The notes beneath the pieces were generated by a model. That model was not told where the DNA came from, ran no database searches, and saw only the letters and a program-made list of their open reading frames with translations. A stretch of DNA of 64,000 bases. Source: Tatumella morbirosei (GTDB lineage Bacteria > Pseudomonadota > Gammaproteobacteria > Enterobacterales > Enterobacteriaceae). The DNA is taken from NCBI RefSeq assembly GCF_000757425.2, contig NZ_JPKR02000003.1:248001-312000 (forward strand), given 5' to 3'. A program made the position numbers and the translations under genes. Below are positions 16,483 through 24,834 of this stretch, piece after piece; the stretch's first letter is position 1, and every line of letters begins with the position of its first letter.

Positions 16483-17636
16483 CAGTTATTTCACCGAACA
16501 GTATTAGTTTCCATGGTCAGCCGTTGGCAGCGAGTCAGGGAGAACAACCTGATGCTCTGCGTCGTTTGCTGGCCGCCTGGCAGCAGGGAACCACCTTCCG
16601 TGCCATCAGCCAGGCTCCGTGGATTGAAGCAGGTGACGGCGAGCAACATATTGAATGTACCACCTGTGGCAGCAGCGGATTACCCAAAGTCATTCGTCGT
16701 CACCGCCTCTCCTGGCAACGTACCTTTGAGATCAACCGGCAACTTTTTAATCTGAGTCCGGTAGATCGCAGTGCTGTGTTTGGCGGGCTAAATCACTCAT
16801 TGTCACTGTACGGGGTGTGTGAATCGCTGGGACTGGGAATAACCGTCGAGGTGATGGCGGGTATGCGGCCGCGTAATCAGGTCAGATTACTGGCTGAAGC
16901 TGGAGTCACGGTGCTCTATATGACCCCGACACAACTACGTCTGCTGACCAGCCGTGGTGATGTCCTGCCGAAGATCCGTTTGATTCTGTGTGGCGGTGGA
17001 AAGCTGGACAGTAAAACGCGGCAGCGGGCAACAGAATGCTTCCCGGAAGCGGCAATACATGAATTTTATGGAGCTTCTGAAACCAGCTTCATTACACTCG
17101 CGGACCAGCAGACACCGGAAGGGTCGGTAGGCAAAGCTTATCCCGGGGTGACGATTGAAATCCGCCATGCCCATCAGGGTATTGGTGAGGTGTGGGTCAG
17201 CAGCCCTTATCTGTTCCGTGGTTATTCGCTGGGTGGCAGCAGTGAAACCCGCTGTGACGGTGACTTTATGACGGTCGGCGAGCTGGGTTGGCTGGATGAA
17301 CAGGGCTATCTCTGGCTGGCTGGTCGCCGCAGTCGAATGGTGACGATTGCCGATCAGAATGTGTTTCCTGAAGCGGTCGAAACCCTAATTAGCCAGAGGC
17401 TGGAACAGGGCGCTGTCGCGGTGATTGCCTGCCCGGATGCACAACGTGGCCATTTGCTGCACGCATTTATTCAGGGAGAAAGTGATCCGCAACTGGAAAA
17501 GCAGTTACGCAGTGATATCACCCGGCAACTTGGCAGTGCGATGGTGCCACGACATTTTCATTTTCTGGCGGAGTTTCCGTTACTGAATGGCGGTAAAGCT
17601 GACCTGCAACGTTTAACGGCGCTGCTGAATTTATGA
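16479..17636 (+). CDS. Short AMP-binding acyl-CoA synthetase/ligase-like protein
   Basis: 385 residues, well below the usual 500 or more. The adenylation core is present: TTCGSSGLPK phosphate loop at 61-70, FYGASETSFI near 196, GELGWLDEQGYLWLAGRRSRMV near 265 and a C-terminal NGGKADL with the catalytic Lys. What is missing is most of the N-terminal subdomain usually found before the phosphate loop. GTG start overlapping the nitroreductase stop by 4 bases with CAGGAGG upstream. It should activate a carboxylic acid as the adenylate and possibly the CoA ester for the following thiolase-like protein. Substrate unknown. Confidence 0.75.
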   Translation: MTVISPNSISFHGQPLAASQGEQPDALRRLLAAWQQGTTFRAISQAPWIEAGDGEQHIECTTCGSSGLPKVIRRHRLSWQRTFEINRQLFNLSPVDRSAVFGGLNHSLSLYGVCESLGLGITVEVMAGMRPRNQVRLLAEAGVTVLYMTPTQLRLLTSRGDVLPKIRLILCGGGKLDSKTRQRATECFPEAAIHEFYGASETSFITLADQQTPEGSVGKAYPGVTIEIRHAHQGIGEVWVSSPYLFRGYSLGGSSETRCDGDFMTVGELGWLDEQGYLWLAGRRSRMVTIADQNVFPEAVETLISQRLEQGAVAVIACPDAQRGHLLHAFIQGESDPQLEKQLRSDITRQLGSAMVPRHFHFLAEFPLLNGGKADLQRLTALLNL

Positions 17637-18751
17637 GCGTCATTATCGCGTCATTACGAACTGCAGTGGTTCCGCGTGGCGGAGCATTCAACGAATTAAT
17701 GCCCCATCAACTGGCAGAACCGGTGATCCGGGCTCTGTTGCAACAGACCGGGATTGCCCCGGAAGACGTATCGCAGTTGATTATGGCTAATTCATTGGGG
17801 GCCGGGGGAAACCCTGCACGGGTCGCCGCCCTGGCTGCTGGTCTGGACCAGCTTTCAGGGCTCAGTATTGATACTCAGTGTGCCGGTGGGCTGGACGCGA
17901 TAGCGCTGGCGGCGGCTCTGGTTGACAGCGGGGCAGCAGAGATTGTGATTGCCGGTGGCGCAGAAAGTTACTCACGCCGCCCATTACGGGCCAAAACTTA
18001 TGCCGACCAGCGCCCCGCAGAATTCTATACCCGGCCGCCATTCGCGCCGGATCCTGACCAGGATCCGGATATGACCGTGGCTGCCGCTGAACTGGCCCAA
18101 CGTTATCAGTTGACCCGGCCTGATCAGGATGACTATGCGGTCAACAGCCACCGTAAAGCGTTAGCTGCAGCAGAATGCTTAACCAAAGAGATTGTGCCAC
18201 TGGCCGGGGTGAGGGGGGATATCTACCCCCGGAATCTCAGCCTGCGTCTGGCACAACGCACACCGGCATTATCCGGCACGGTCAGCTTAGCCTCCACCGC
18301 GGTGGAAGCCGACGGGGCGGCTTTTTGTCTGGTCGTGTCTGACAGAACAGCCGCCAGTCTGGGTTGTCGGTATGGCTTGTCGGTCACCGGTTATCAGACA
18401 CTGGGGGCGGATCCGCGGTTACCGGGCTATGCCCCGGTGGAAGCTATTCGACGGTTGTTGGAACGTTATCCGCAGTATCAGCCACAACATTGTCTGACTG
18501 AAATGATGGAAGCCTATGCGGCACAGGCGATGGTATGTATTACGCAGACCGGTTTGTCGATGGATAACGTCAATGTCGGGGGCGGGGCGCTGGCCAGGGG
18601 ACACCCGATAGGTGCCTCAGGAGCCATTCTGGTGTGCAGAATGTTTCATGAACTCCGCCGTCGTGACCAACGGAGTGGTTTATGTGCTATCGCTGCGGCC
18701 GGGGGACTGGGCTCAGCTATGCTGTTGACCCCGCGGGCAACGGTGGGTTAG
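17633..18751 (+). CDS. Atypical thiolase-family acyltransferase
   Basis: 372 residues in the thiolase fold. The nucleophile region DTQCAGGLDAIALA (near residue 83) and the GHPIGASGA histidine motif (near 323) are intact. Two usual catalytic positions are not: the NEAF motif reads MEAY (EMMEAYAAQ near 286), and the final CxG-type Cys appears to be Ala (CAIAAAGGLG near 351, with a Cys three places earlier). It may thus be a biosynthetic condensing or transacylating enzyme rather than a degradative thiolase. ATG overlaps the upstream stop by 4 bases (ATGA). Confidence 0.75.
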   Translation: MSVIIASLRTAVVPRGGAFNELMPHQLAEPVIRALLQQTGIAPEDVSQLIMANSLGAGGNPARVAALAAGLDQLSGLSIDTQCAGGLDAIALAAALVDSGAAEIVIAGGAESYSRRPLRAKTYADQRPAEFYTRPPFAPDPDQDPDMTVAAAELAQRYQLTRPDQDDYAVNSHRKALAAAECLTKEIVPLAGVRGDIYPRNLSLRLAQRTPALSGTVSLASTAVEADGAAFCLVVSDRTAASLGCRYGLSVTGYQTLGADPRLPGYAPVEAIRRLLERYPQYQPQHCLTEMMEAYAAQAMVCITQTGLSMDNVNVGGGALARGHPIGASGAILVCRMFHELRRRDQRSGLCAIAAAGGLGSAMLLTPRATVG

Positions 18752-19168
18752 CCGGTATTGTTGCCGGTTACCCCACGCAGGTTCGTCCGGGTCAGGTGCT
18801 GACGTAATAATCAATCAGTGCGATAACTGTTTTCACTGGCCCCCCTAATAAATACAACTTTCTGTGATCAGACCCAGGTTTTTTTAGTTCAGGGTGATTG
18901 CTTTGTGGTTGTTAATTAAAAGTTATGCGCGGAATCACATAATAGGTGTGCAGAGTTTTACCGGCAGTGCTTTCAACCGTTATTGTTCATATGAACAATA
19001 AATAAACTTATGTTCATCTGAGTTTGGCGGTTTAGCAGGTTACCTGTGGGGGTGGAGCTCTGTCGATGCCACGGGAACGGAAAAAAACCGCCTCTCAGAT
19101 GAGTGCTCAATGGTGCGGTCCCGGCTTGAAGGTTGTGAGTGGGGACCGGTAAGCAGAAGGAAACCCTG
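18752..19168. other. Intergenic region with a perfect palindrome
   Basis: About 417 bp between the thiolase-like gene and the hyi-like gene. It holds a 20-bp perfect palindrome (18981-19000) and presumably the hyi-like promoter. No convincing gene is seen. Confidence 0.5.
18981..19000. promoter_or_regulatory. 20-bp perfect palindrome, candidate operator
   Basis: TATTGTTCATATGAACAATA is a perfect inverted repeat about 170 bp upstream of the hyi-like gene; a further TGTTCAT half-site lies at 19011-19017. Spacing suits a dimeric repressor at the promoter. The cognate regulator is not known. Confidence 0.5.
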
Positions 19169-19948
19169 ATGATCCGCATCGCAGCAAACCTGACCATGCT
19201 GTATAACGAATATGATTTTTTTGACCGTTTTGCAGTGGCCGCCGAAGATGGTTTTCAGGCGGTAGAGTTCTTTTTCCCCTATCCCTGGCCGGCTGAAAAA
19301 ATCCGACAGGCACTGGAAAAGCATGATCAGCAACTGGTGTTATTTAATATGCCACTGGGCGACTGGGATGCCGGTGATCGTGGCTTCGCCGGGCAGGCAG
19401 GGCGGGTCGATGAATATCAGCAGGGAGTCAGTCTGGCCACAGATTATGGACGGCAGTTACATCCCCCGAGGATCAATTGTCCTTCCGGTCCGGCAGAAGA
19501 TACCCCTGAATCCTGGAGTACCCTGAAACAAAACTTTGAACATGCCGCAGAAAGCCTGAAAGCGGAAGGGATCCGCATGGTGGTGGAACCGATAAATCAT
19601 AATGACGTTCCCGGGGCTCTACTGTCAGGTACCGGACAGACGGTGCGTTTTCTGGATAGCCTGAATACTGACAATCTGTGGGTTCAGTATGACCTCTATC
19701 ATTCTCTGCGCGCCGGTGAAGACCCGTTTAAAGTGTTACCGGCGTTTATCGACAGGATTGACCATATCCAGATTGCCGATGTGCCAGGCCGTCATCAGCC
19801 AGGTACCGGGGATGTGGATTTTGAGAAACTCTTCTCACTGCTGGAACAGCTCAACTATCAGGGCTGGACCAGTATGGAATATCATCCGCAGGGCGATACC
19901 CGACAGAGTTTTTCCCGTCTCCGGGAGATGGGATTACTGCCACGCTGA
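19169..19948 (+). CDS. hyi: Hydroxypyruvate isomerase-like TIM-barrel protein
   Basis: 259 residues, equal to the usual Hyi length. Family segments are IRIAANLTMLYNEYDFFDRF at the N-terminus, GFQAVEFFFPYPW near 29, a metal-ligand Glu in MVVEPINHNDVPG near 137, QYDLYHSLRAGED near 170 and IQIADVPGRHQPGTGDV near 201. Hyi enzymes interconvert hydroxypyruvate and tartronate semialdehyde. I chose ATG 19169 because AGAAGG lies about 7 bases upstream; an earlier in-frame ATG (19139) has none. It stands alone, without glyoxylate-carboligase genes, so the substrate could differ. Confidence 0.8.
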   Translation: MIRIAANLTMLYNEYDFFDRFAVAAEDGFQAVEFFFPYPWPAEKIRQALEKHDQQLVLFNMPLGDWDAGDRGFAGQAGRVDEYQQGVSLATDYGRQLHPPRINCPSGPAEDTPESWSTLKQNFEHAAESLKAEGIRMVVEPINHNDVPGALLSGTGQTVRFLDSLNTDNLWVQYDLYHSLRAGEDPFKVLPAFIDRIDHIQIADVPGRHQPGTGDVDFEKLFSLLEQLNYQGWTSMEYHPQGDTRQSFSRLREMGLLPR

Positions 19949-20004
19949 CTGCCAGGGGCATTCCGGTCTGCTGACCTGAAGTCTGCGGTCGCCGGGCGCA
20001 TGCG

Positions 20005-20910
20005 TCAGCGCGGAAAGCCCGGTTTACCGGTGATGGCTTGCGCCGGGTCTGAAGCCATCACCTCCAGCAGAAAGTCAGCCACTGCCCGCACCCGTGCGGA
20101 TTCCAGCAATTCGCCGTAACTCACCATCCATAATGTTTCACGATAAATCTGCTGTCTGTCGCCAGCGGCCTGCAGTTGTGGGTAGTGGCGGGTGACAAAA
20201 TCCGGGAGTACCGCCACGCCCAGTCCGGCATTTACGGCAGATAACTGGTGGTTCAGGCTGGTGGTGACCAGAGCAGATTCAGCCTGTGGAAAATGTTCAC
20301 TGACCCAGCGGGCCGATGGCAGATGCTGCCAGGCGCTGTCCCAGCAGACAAACTGCCACTGTGTCTCTGACGGAGAACGATGCAGGTAATCCTGATGACC
20401 CAGTACCGACCAGCAGATTTCTCCGGCACGTCTCACCTTCAGGGTATTTTGTTGTGGCCGTACCATCCGTAATGCCAAATCAGCATCATGACGTGACATG
20501 GATACCTCAGCAATGCCGGTGATTATCTCCAGCCTGATTCGGGGATACTGGCGTTTGAATTCGGGTAATGCCGGAATAATCAGCTGGCTTGCCAGTAAAT
20601 CGGTGGTGGCCAGCCGGACGTTACCTTCGGGGCGCCGGTCAGTACCGGTCAGATGATTCTCCAGCCGCAGAATACTCTCTTCGGTCTGCTCCGCGTACTG
20701 TAACAGTTCACGGCCGGACTCAGTCAGGTAATAGCCGGACTGATGGCGGGTAAACAGGCTGACCTGTAAACGCTGTTCAAGCGACTGGATGCGCCTGGAC
20801 ACCGTAGACTGACTGACATGAAGTTGGGCAGAACTTTTGGTCAGGCTCTGGCTGCGGGCTACATTAAGAAAAAAGCGGATATCATCCCAGTCGGGAGCGG
20901 AAGCCGGCAT
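20005..20910 (-). CDS. LysR-family transcriptional regulator
   Basis: 301 residues. N-terminal helix-turn-helix (FFLNVARSQSLTKSSAQLHV, SQSTVSRRIQSLEQRL) in residues about 12-50, followed by a substrate-binding domain. It is divergent from the NTF2-hydrolase fusion gene (117-bp gap), the classic arrangement for LysR control of the neighbour. The effector is unknown. Confidence 0.9.
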   Translation of the reverse strand: MPASAPDWDDIRFFLNVARSQSLTKSSAQLHVSQSTVSRRIQSLEQRLQVSLFTRHQSGYYLTESGRELLQYAEQTEESILRLENHLTGTDRRPEGNVRLATTDLLASQLIIPALPEFKRQYPRIRLEIITGIAEVSMSRHDADLALRMVRPQQNTLKVRRAGEICWSVLGHQDYLHRSPSETQWQFVCWDSAWQHLPSARWVSEHFPQAESALVTTSLNHQLSAVNAGLGVAVLPDFVTRHYPQLQAAGDRQQIYRETLWMVSYGELLESARVRAVADFLLEVMASDPAQAITGKPGFPR

Positions 20911-21027
20911 GCTGTTTTCCTTTTATGGAAAATGATTTGCTGATAGTAGTGGTTTTTCTCCGTAAATAGCAAACATATACTTTTCGTCATCCACTGATGG
21001 CAGATTCGACAACGAAAGGGGTTATGT

Positions 21028-22275
21028 ATGCAGGCAACAATTACCGGGAAATTTACCGACAGCCGGCAGGTGGCCGAGAACTGGTTCAGTGCTTTTGCCG
21101 CAGGAGACATCAGCAGGCTGACAGGGTTGCTGAGCGATGATGTGGTATGGCATGTGGATGGCGACCCCGGGGTGAGCACTGTCGGATTATTACAGGGCAG
21201 GGAGAAGGTTGTCACCTGGCTGAAGAGTTTCCCGCAGAACTTCCACGCCAGGGAGTTTGTTATCAGCCATTATTATGGTGATCAGGAAAACGTACTGGCT
21301 ATTGGTCGTTTCCGCCATACTATTTTATCCACCGGCCAGACCGTTGGCAGCGATATGGTGATCCATTTTACGGTCAGAGATCAGCAGATTTGCCGTTATC
21401 AGATTTATGAAGATTCACTGCTACTGAAACAGGCATTTACTGTGCAGCAACAACCTGTCCATCAGCAGGTTCGGTTAAACGGTACGGTTTACCGTTATCT
21501 GGATATCGGAGAAGGGCCGATACTGTTGTTTGCGCACGGGTTGTTCCTGGACGGCCAGGCTTTCCGCGCACAGTATAAAGTTCTGAGCCAGAGCTACCGT
21601 TGCATAGTGATGGATATGCCGGGCCACGGACAGAGTAGCCATTCTCCTTCCGGCTGGACGCTCAATACTATTGCCGAAGATTTGGCGCTGATGATTCAGG
21701 AACTGTTTCATCGCCCGGTGACCTTTATTGGTCAGAGCCAGGGAGGAATGGTGGGAATCCGGCTGGCGGCACGATTTCCGGAACTGGTGGAACGGATGGT
21801 TCTGATAGGTACCAGTGCCCGGGAAGAGCCTGAATTCAGAATAACAGACTGGCAGTTACGCTGCGAAATTCTGCAAAACGGGACACAACAGCAACGCAGT
21901 CAGCTGTTTGACCGGATACAGCCGTTGCTCAACAGTCGCCGCTGGCTGGAACAGTTTCCACAGCAGGCTGCAGATGATCGCCAACGGATGTTGCACCAGG
22001 ACCCGCAGGCGATGGCATTGGCACTCACCGCAGCGGTGTTTACCCGGGGAGATATACGTTCACTGTTACCAGATATCACCGTGCCGGTACTGGTTATCTG
22101 TGGTGAGGATGATCCTGCGACACCGCCTGAACTCAGTATGGAGATCGCTCACTCGCTGGTTTCATCTGAGCTGGCACTGCTGCCTGAGACCGGACATCAT
22201 CCGATGCTGGAATCCGCAGGACAGGTGACGAGCCTTATCCGGCAGTTTTTGGAAGGCCCCCCCCGTTCAGCCTGA
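21028..22275 (+). CDS. Fusion of an NTF2/SnoaL-like domain and an alpha/beta hydrolase
   Basis: 415 residues in two parts. Residues about 10-140 form an NTF2-like cone (VAENWFSAFAAGDISRLTGLL, DDVVWHVDGDPG, GREKVVTWLKSF). Residues about 155-415 are an alpha/beta hydrolase with HGLFLDGQAF oxyanion region, nucleophile GQSQGGMVG near 233, acid in CGEDDPATPPE near 356 and base in ETGHHPMLE near 388. Both units look complete, so this is a natural fusion, not a read-through. ATG with GAAAGGGG 6 bases upstream. The NTF2 part may bind the same ligand that the hydrolase cleaves; activity is unknown. Confidence 0.82.
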   Translation: MQATITGKFTDSRQVAENWFSAFAAGDISRLTGLLSDDVVWHVDGDPGVSTVGLLQGREKVVTWLKSFPQNFHAREFVISHYYGDQENVLAIGRFRHTILSTGQTVGSDMVIHFTVRDQQICRYQIYEDSLLLKQAFTVQQQPVHQQVRLNGTVYRYLDIGEGPILLFAHGLFLDGQAFRAQYKVLSQSYRCIVMDMPGHGQSSHSPSGWTLNTIAEDLALMIQELFHRPVTFIGQSQGGMVGIRLAARFPELVERMVLIGTSAREEPEFRITDWQLRCEILQNGTQQQRSQLFDRIQPLLNSRRWLEQFPQQAADDRQRMLHQDPQAMALALTAAVFTRGDIRSLLPDITVPVLVICGEDDPATPPELSMEIAHSLVSSELALLPETGHHPMLESAGQVTSLIRQFLEGPPRSA

Positions 22276-22452
22276 ACCCCGGAGACATAAAGTGCGCCAG
22301 CTTAAATCGGTTATTGATAGCAACGCTGTAGCGCATTACAATTCATGTACGGAGTTTATCCGTACATTTCTGGGCGGTTTGTGATGCGACGACTAATGCA
22401 CATAGTAAGTCATGTCAGCCAAACCTCAACAGCGTAAACCTCCGGAGTGCTT

Positions 22453-22743
22453 ATGACCGCCGTAAAAAAAGAAAGAATCGATTTAAGATTAAACACCGAG
22501 ACCAGAAGTATGATCGAGGAAGCTGCGGCAATGAATAACCAAAGTATTACCCAGTTTATGGTTGAAAGCGCCGCAGAAAGAGCCGAACTGGTTATGGAAA
22601 GACATCGCAGACTGATTCTTAGCGAAGAATCATGGAATCTGGTGATGGAGGCCATTTCCCACCCAACAGCACCTAATGAGCGTCTGAAACGAGCTGCTGA
22701 ACGCCTCGCATCTATGGAGCAGCAAGGTGACAGTAAATTATAA
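22453..22743 (+). CDS. DUF1778 antitoxin (TacA-like)
   Basis: 96 residues. The N-terminal RIDLRLNTETRSMIEEAAAMNNQSITQFMVESA is a ribbon-helix-helix DNA-binding region (cited here by RIDLRLNTET and TQFMVESA), followed by a helical toxin-binding tail. ATG 22453 has CCGGAG 5 bases upstream. The gene overlaps the acetyltransferase toxin gene by 17 bp. Such antitoxins neutralise the toxin and repress the operon promoter. Confidence 0.88.
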   Translation: MTAVKKERIDLRLNTETRSMIEEAAAMNNQSITQFMVESAAERAELVMERHRRLILSEESWNLVMEAISHPTAPNERLKRAAERLASMEQQGDSKL

Positions 22744-23248
22744 AATAGAGATGATCAATGAGGCTTTTGAGTACGACCTGAATACCTTCAGCTGCGGCGA
22801 ACAAAGCCTCGATATTTTTGTCAGACAACACCTGTTAAGACAGCATCAAAGAAACATTCTTCGCGGGTATGTTCTTATCGCCGACGACCATAAGCCAAAG
22901 ATAGTGGGGTACTATACGCTTTCAGGCAGTAGTTTTGAGAGAGAGTCTTTGCCTTCTAAAAGCCAGCAGAAGAAAATCCCTTATTCTAATGCTCCGGCGA
23001 TAACTCTGGGCAGACTTGCGATAGACACTTCGCTTCAGGGCAATGGCTATGGTGCAATACTGGTGGCGCATGCAATGAAAGTCGTGTCAAAAGCTTCTGA
23101 CGCGGTCGGGATACACGGTATGTTTGTTGATGCCCTGAATGAGGGGGCCAGAAAATTTTACCGCCAACTGGGCTTTACCGAACTTAAATCGCCTAATGAA
23201 AATTCATTGTTTATCTCAACTTCGTCGATAAAACTCCTCTATCCTTAA
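22727..23248 (+). CDS. GNAT acetyltransferase toxin (TacT-like)
   Basis: 173 residues. The acetyl-CoA-binding motif LGRLAIDTSLQGNGYG (near 88) and the C-terminal FYRQLGFTEL (near 144) are those of TacT/AtaT-type toxins, which acetylate charged tRNAs and stop translation. GTG start inside the antitoxin gene with a GGAG-like site upstream, typical of coupled toxin-antitoxin operons. A hairpin (CCGCCA / TGGCGG, 23268-23285) follows but has no T-run. No frame damage is visible, so the pair looks functional. Confidence 0.87.
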   Translation: MTVNYKIEMINEAFEYDLNTFSCGEQSLDIFVRQHLLRQHQRNILRGYVLIADDHKPKIVGYYTLSGSSFERESLPSKSQQKKIPYSNAPAITLGRLAIDTSLQGNGYGAILVAHAMKVVSKASDAVGIHGMFVDALNEGARKFYRQLGFTELKSPNENSLFISTSSIKLLYP

Positions 23249-23327
23249 TGACTCCTTATCTGAAGAACCGCCAGCCGGATGGCGGGCATTGGGTGGATTT
23301 ATTGACTAGCATCATCTCAGAATAAAC

Positions 23328-23500
23328 TCAACGCAGTGTTTTTTGGTTAATCACAGTATTGTAATCAAACAATTGGGTCTTCCACTGACCCTTACCTGTA
23401 TTCAGGATGATAACCTTTTGGCTAAAACCCCATGTGCCACCGGTCAGGCCCAGTCCAATTGAAAAACACTGACCGCTAAAGTCTTCAGGAGGTGGTAAGG
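23328..23500 (-). pseudogene. C-terminal remnant of an unidentified gene
   Basis: A minus-strand frame open across the intergenic region ends at TGA (23328-23330). It reads ...HTLPPPEDFSGQCFSIGLGL, then TGGTWGFSQKVIILNTGKG and QWKTQLFDYNTVINQKTLR, which looks like real protein sequence. It has no start of its own and runs into the end of the monooxygenase gene in another frame. It is probably the tail of a deleted gene; I do not recognise the family. Confidence 0.35.
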
Positions 23501-23508
23501 TGTGTTTA

Positions 23509-24834
23509 TTAAGACGGGAAAAATGGATTTTCAGGCACGCTCAGTCCCAGCGTATCGCGTAAGGTTTTCCCCGGATATTCATTGCGGAAAACGCCTGCCC
23601 GTTGCAGCCTGGGGACCACCTCGTCCAGAAACAGGTTTCTGTCAGTTTCCAGATAGGCCGGCAGTATCACAAATCCGTCACAGGCTCCGGCCTGGTACCA
23701 TTCGGCCATCATTGCTGCGATATCATCGGCAGTGCCGGCCGGAGAAGGAAATGACAGGCTTTCTGCATAACGCAATGCCATCTGCCCTAAGGTCAGTTGC
23801 TGTTCAATTGCCTGACTAATCACAAAATTAAACCGGCCTTTGCTGCCGGTGATAACTTCACGAATATCCGGCACCGGCTCATCAACCGGATACCGGCCTA
23901 AATCATGATTCATGCTGGCTGACATAAAGCTTAACGCAGAATCCACCGTAATCAGCGAATCAAGGTGACGTTTTTTCTCCTCTGCCGCCGCGCGTGTTTC
24001 AGCTATCACCGGTACAATGCCGGGTAAGATGCGCGCATGTTGTGGCTGCCTCCCGGCCAATGCCACTTTCTGCTTAATCCGCTGACAGAAGGCGGCAGCG
24101 CGTTGCTGATCCGGTTGCACGACGAACATCACCTCGGCATAGCGTGCGGCAAGATCGATAAATTCCTCAGACACGCCAGCCTGAAGGGTGACCGGGTAGC
24201 CCTGTGGCGGCCGCGGGATATTTAAAGGTCCACGAACACTAAACCACTCACTGTGATGATTCAGATAACGGAAGCGCTCCGGGCGTGCAAACAGCGCATT
24301 TTGCTGGTCGTTGACGACGGCATCACCGGCAAAGCTATCCCACAGTTGCCGTACCAGCGGGATAAATTCGGCGGCGCGGCGATAACGTTCGCTGTGAGAA
24401 TAGTGTTGTGGTCGTCCGTAATTACGTGCCTCGGCATCACTGACCGAAGTCACTACATTCCAGGCCGCACGGCCTTCACTGATATGGTCGATATTTGCCA
24501 GCTGCCGCGCCACGGTATAGGGGAGCGAGTAGGAGGAAGAGACTGTGCCTCCCAGACCGATGTGTGTGGTGACTGCCGCAAGAGCCGCCAACAAGGTCAG
24601 CGGTTCTGACCAACCCTGGGGTCGACTTCTGACAGTAGCTGTCAGTTCGCCACCGTAGATATCATCGATAGCCAGCTTATCGGCAATAAACACCATATCC
24701 AGCTTTGCCGCTTCTGCACGTAACGCAATACTGCGCAGTAACGGCCAGCGACTGCCGTTATCCCTGGCTGCCTGAGGATAACGCCATCCGCCCTGATGAA
24801 TACCCGCATCGAGATATAACGCAAGATTCATCAT
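23509..24834 (-). CDS. FMN-dependent monooxygenase (NtaA/SnaA/DszA type)
   Basis: 441 residues, the usual length of this luciferase-like subgroup. Markers are LALYLDAGIHQGGWRYP at the N-terminus, AKLDMVFIADKLA near 44, GRAAWNVVTSVSDAEARNYG near 139 and RPPQGYPVTLQAGVSEEF near 208. These enzymes use reduced FMN from a separate reductase to oxygenate amines, sulfur heterocycles or sulfonates. The ATG overlaps the stop of the upstream substrate-binding protein by 4 bases, so uptake and oxidation are coupled. No flavin reductase is in the operon; one must come from elsewhere. Confidence 0.87.
   Translation of the reverse strand: MMNLALYLDAGIHQGGWRYPQAARDNGSRWPLLRSIALRAEAAKLDMVFIADKLAIDDIYGGELTATVRSRPQGWSEPLTLLAALAAVTTHIGLGGTVSSSYSLPYTVARQLANIDHISEGRAAWNVVTSVSDAEARNYGRPQHYSHSERYRRAAEFIPLVRQLWDSFAGDAVVNDQQNALFARPERFRYLNHHSEWFSVRGPLNIPRPPQGYPVTLQAGVSEEFIDLAARYAEVMFVVQPDQQRAAAFCQRIKQKVALAGRQPQHARILPGIVPVIAETRAAAEEKKRHLDSLITVDSALSFMSASMNHDLGRYPVDEPVPDIREVITGSKGRFNFVISQAIEQQLTLGQMALRYAESLSFPSPAGTADDIAAMMAEWYQAGACDGFVILPAYLETDRNLFLDEVVPRLQRAGVFRNEYPGKTLRDTLGLSVPENPFFPS

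Noticed and set aside
18755-18775. GntR-like half-palindrome (TTGTTGCCGGTTACC) after the thiolase-like gene
   Set aside because: Too many mismatches to the operator core and placed downstream of genes.
23268-23285. CCGCCA/TGGCGG hairpin as a terminator of the toxin gene
   Set aside because: Stem is short and no T-run follows, so it was mentioned only with the toxin gene.
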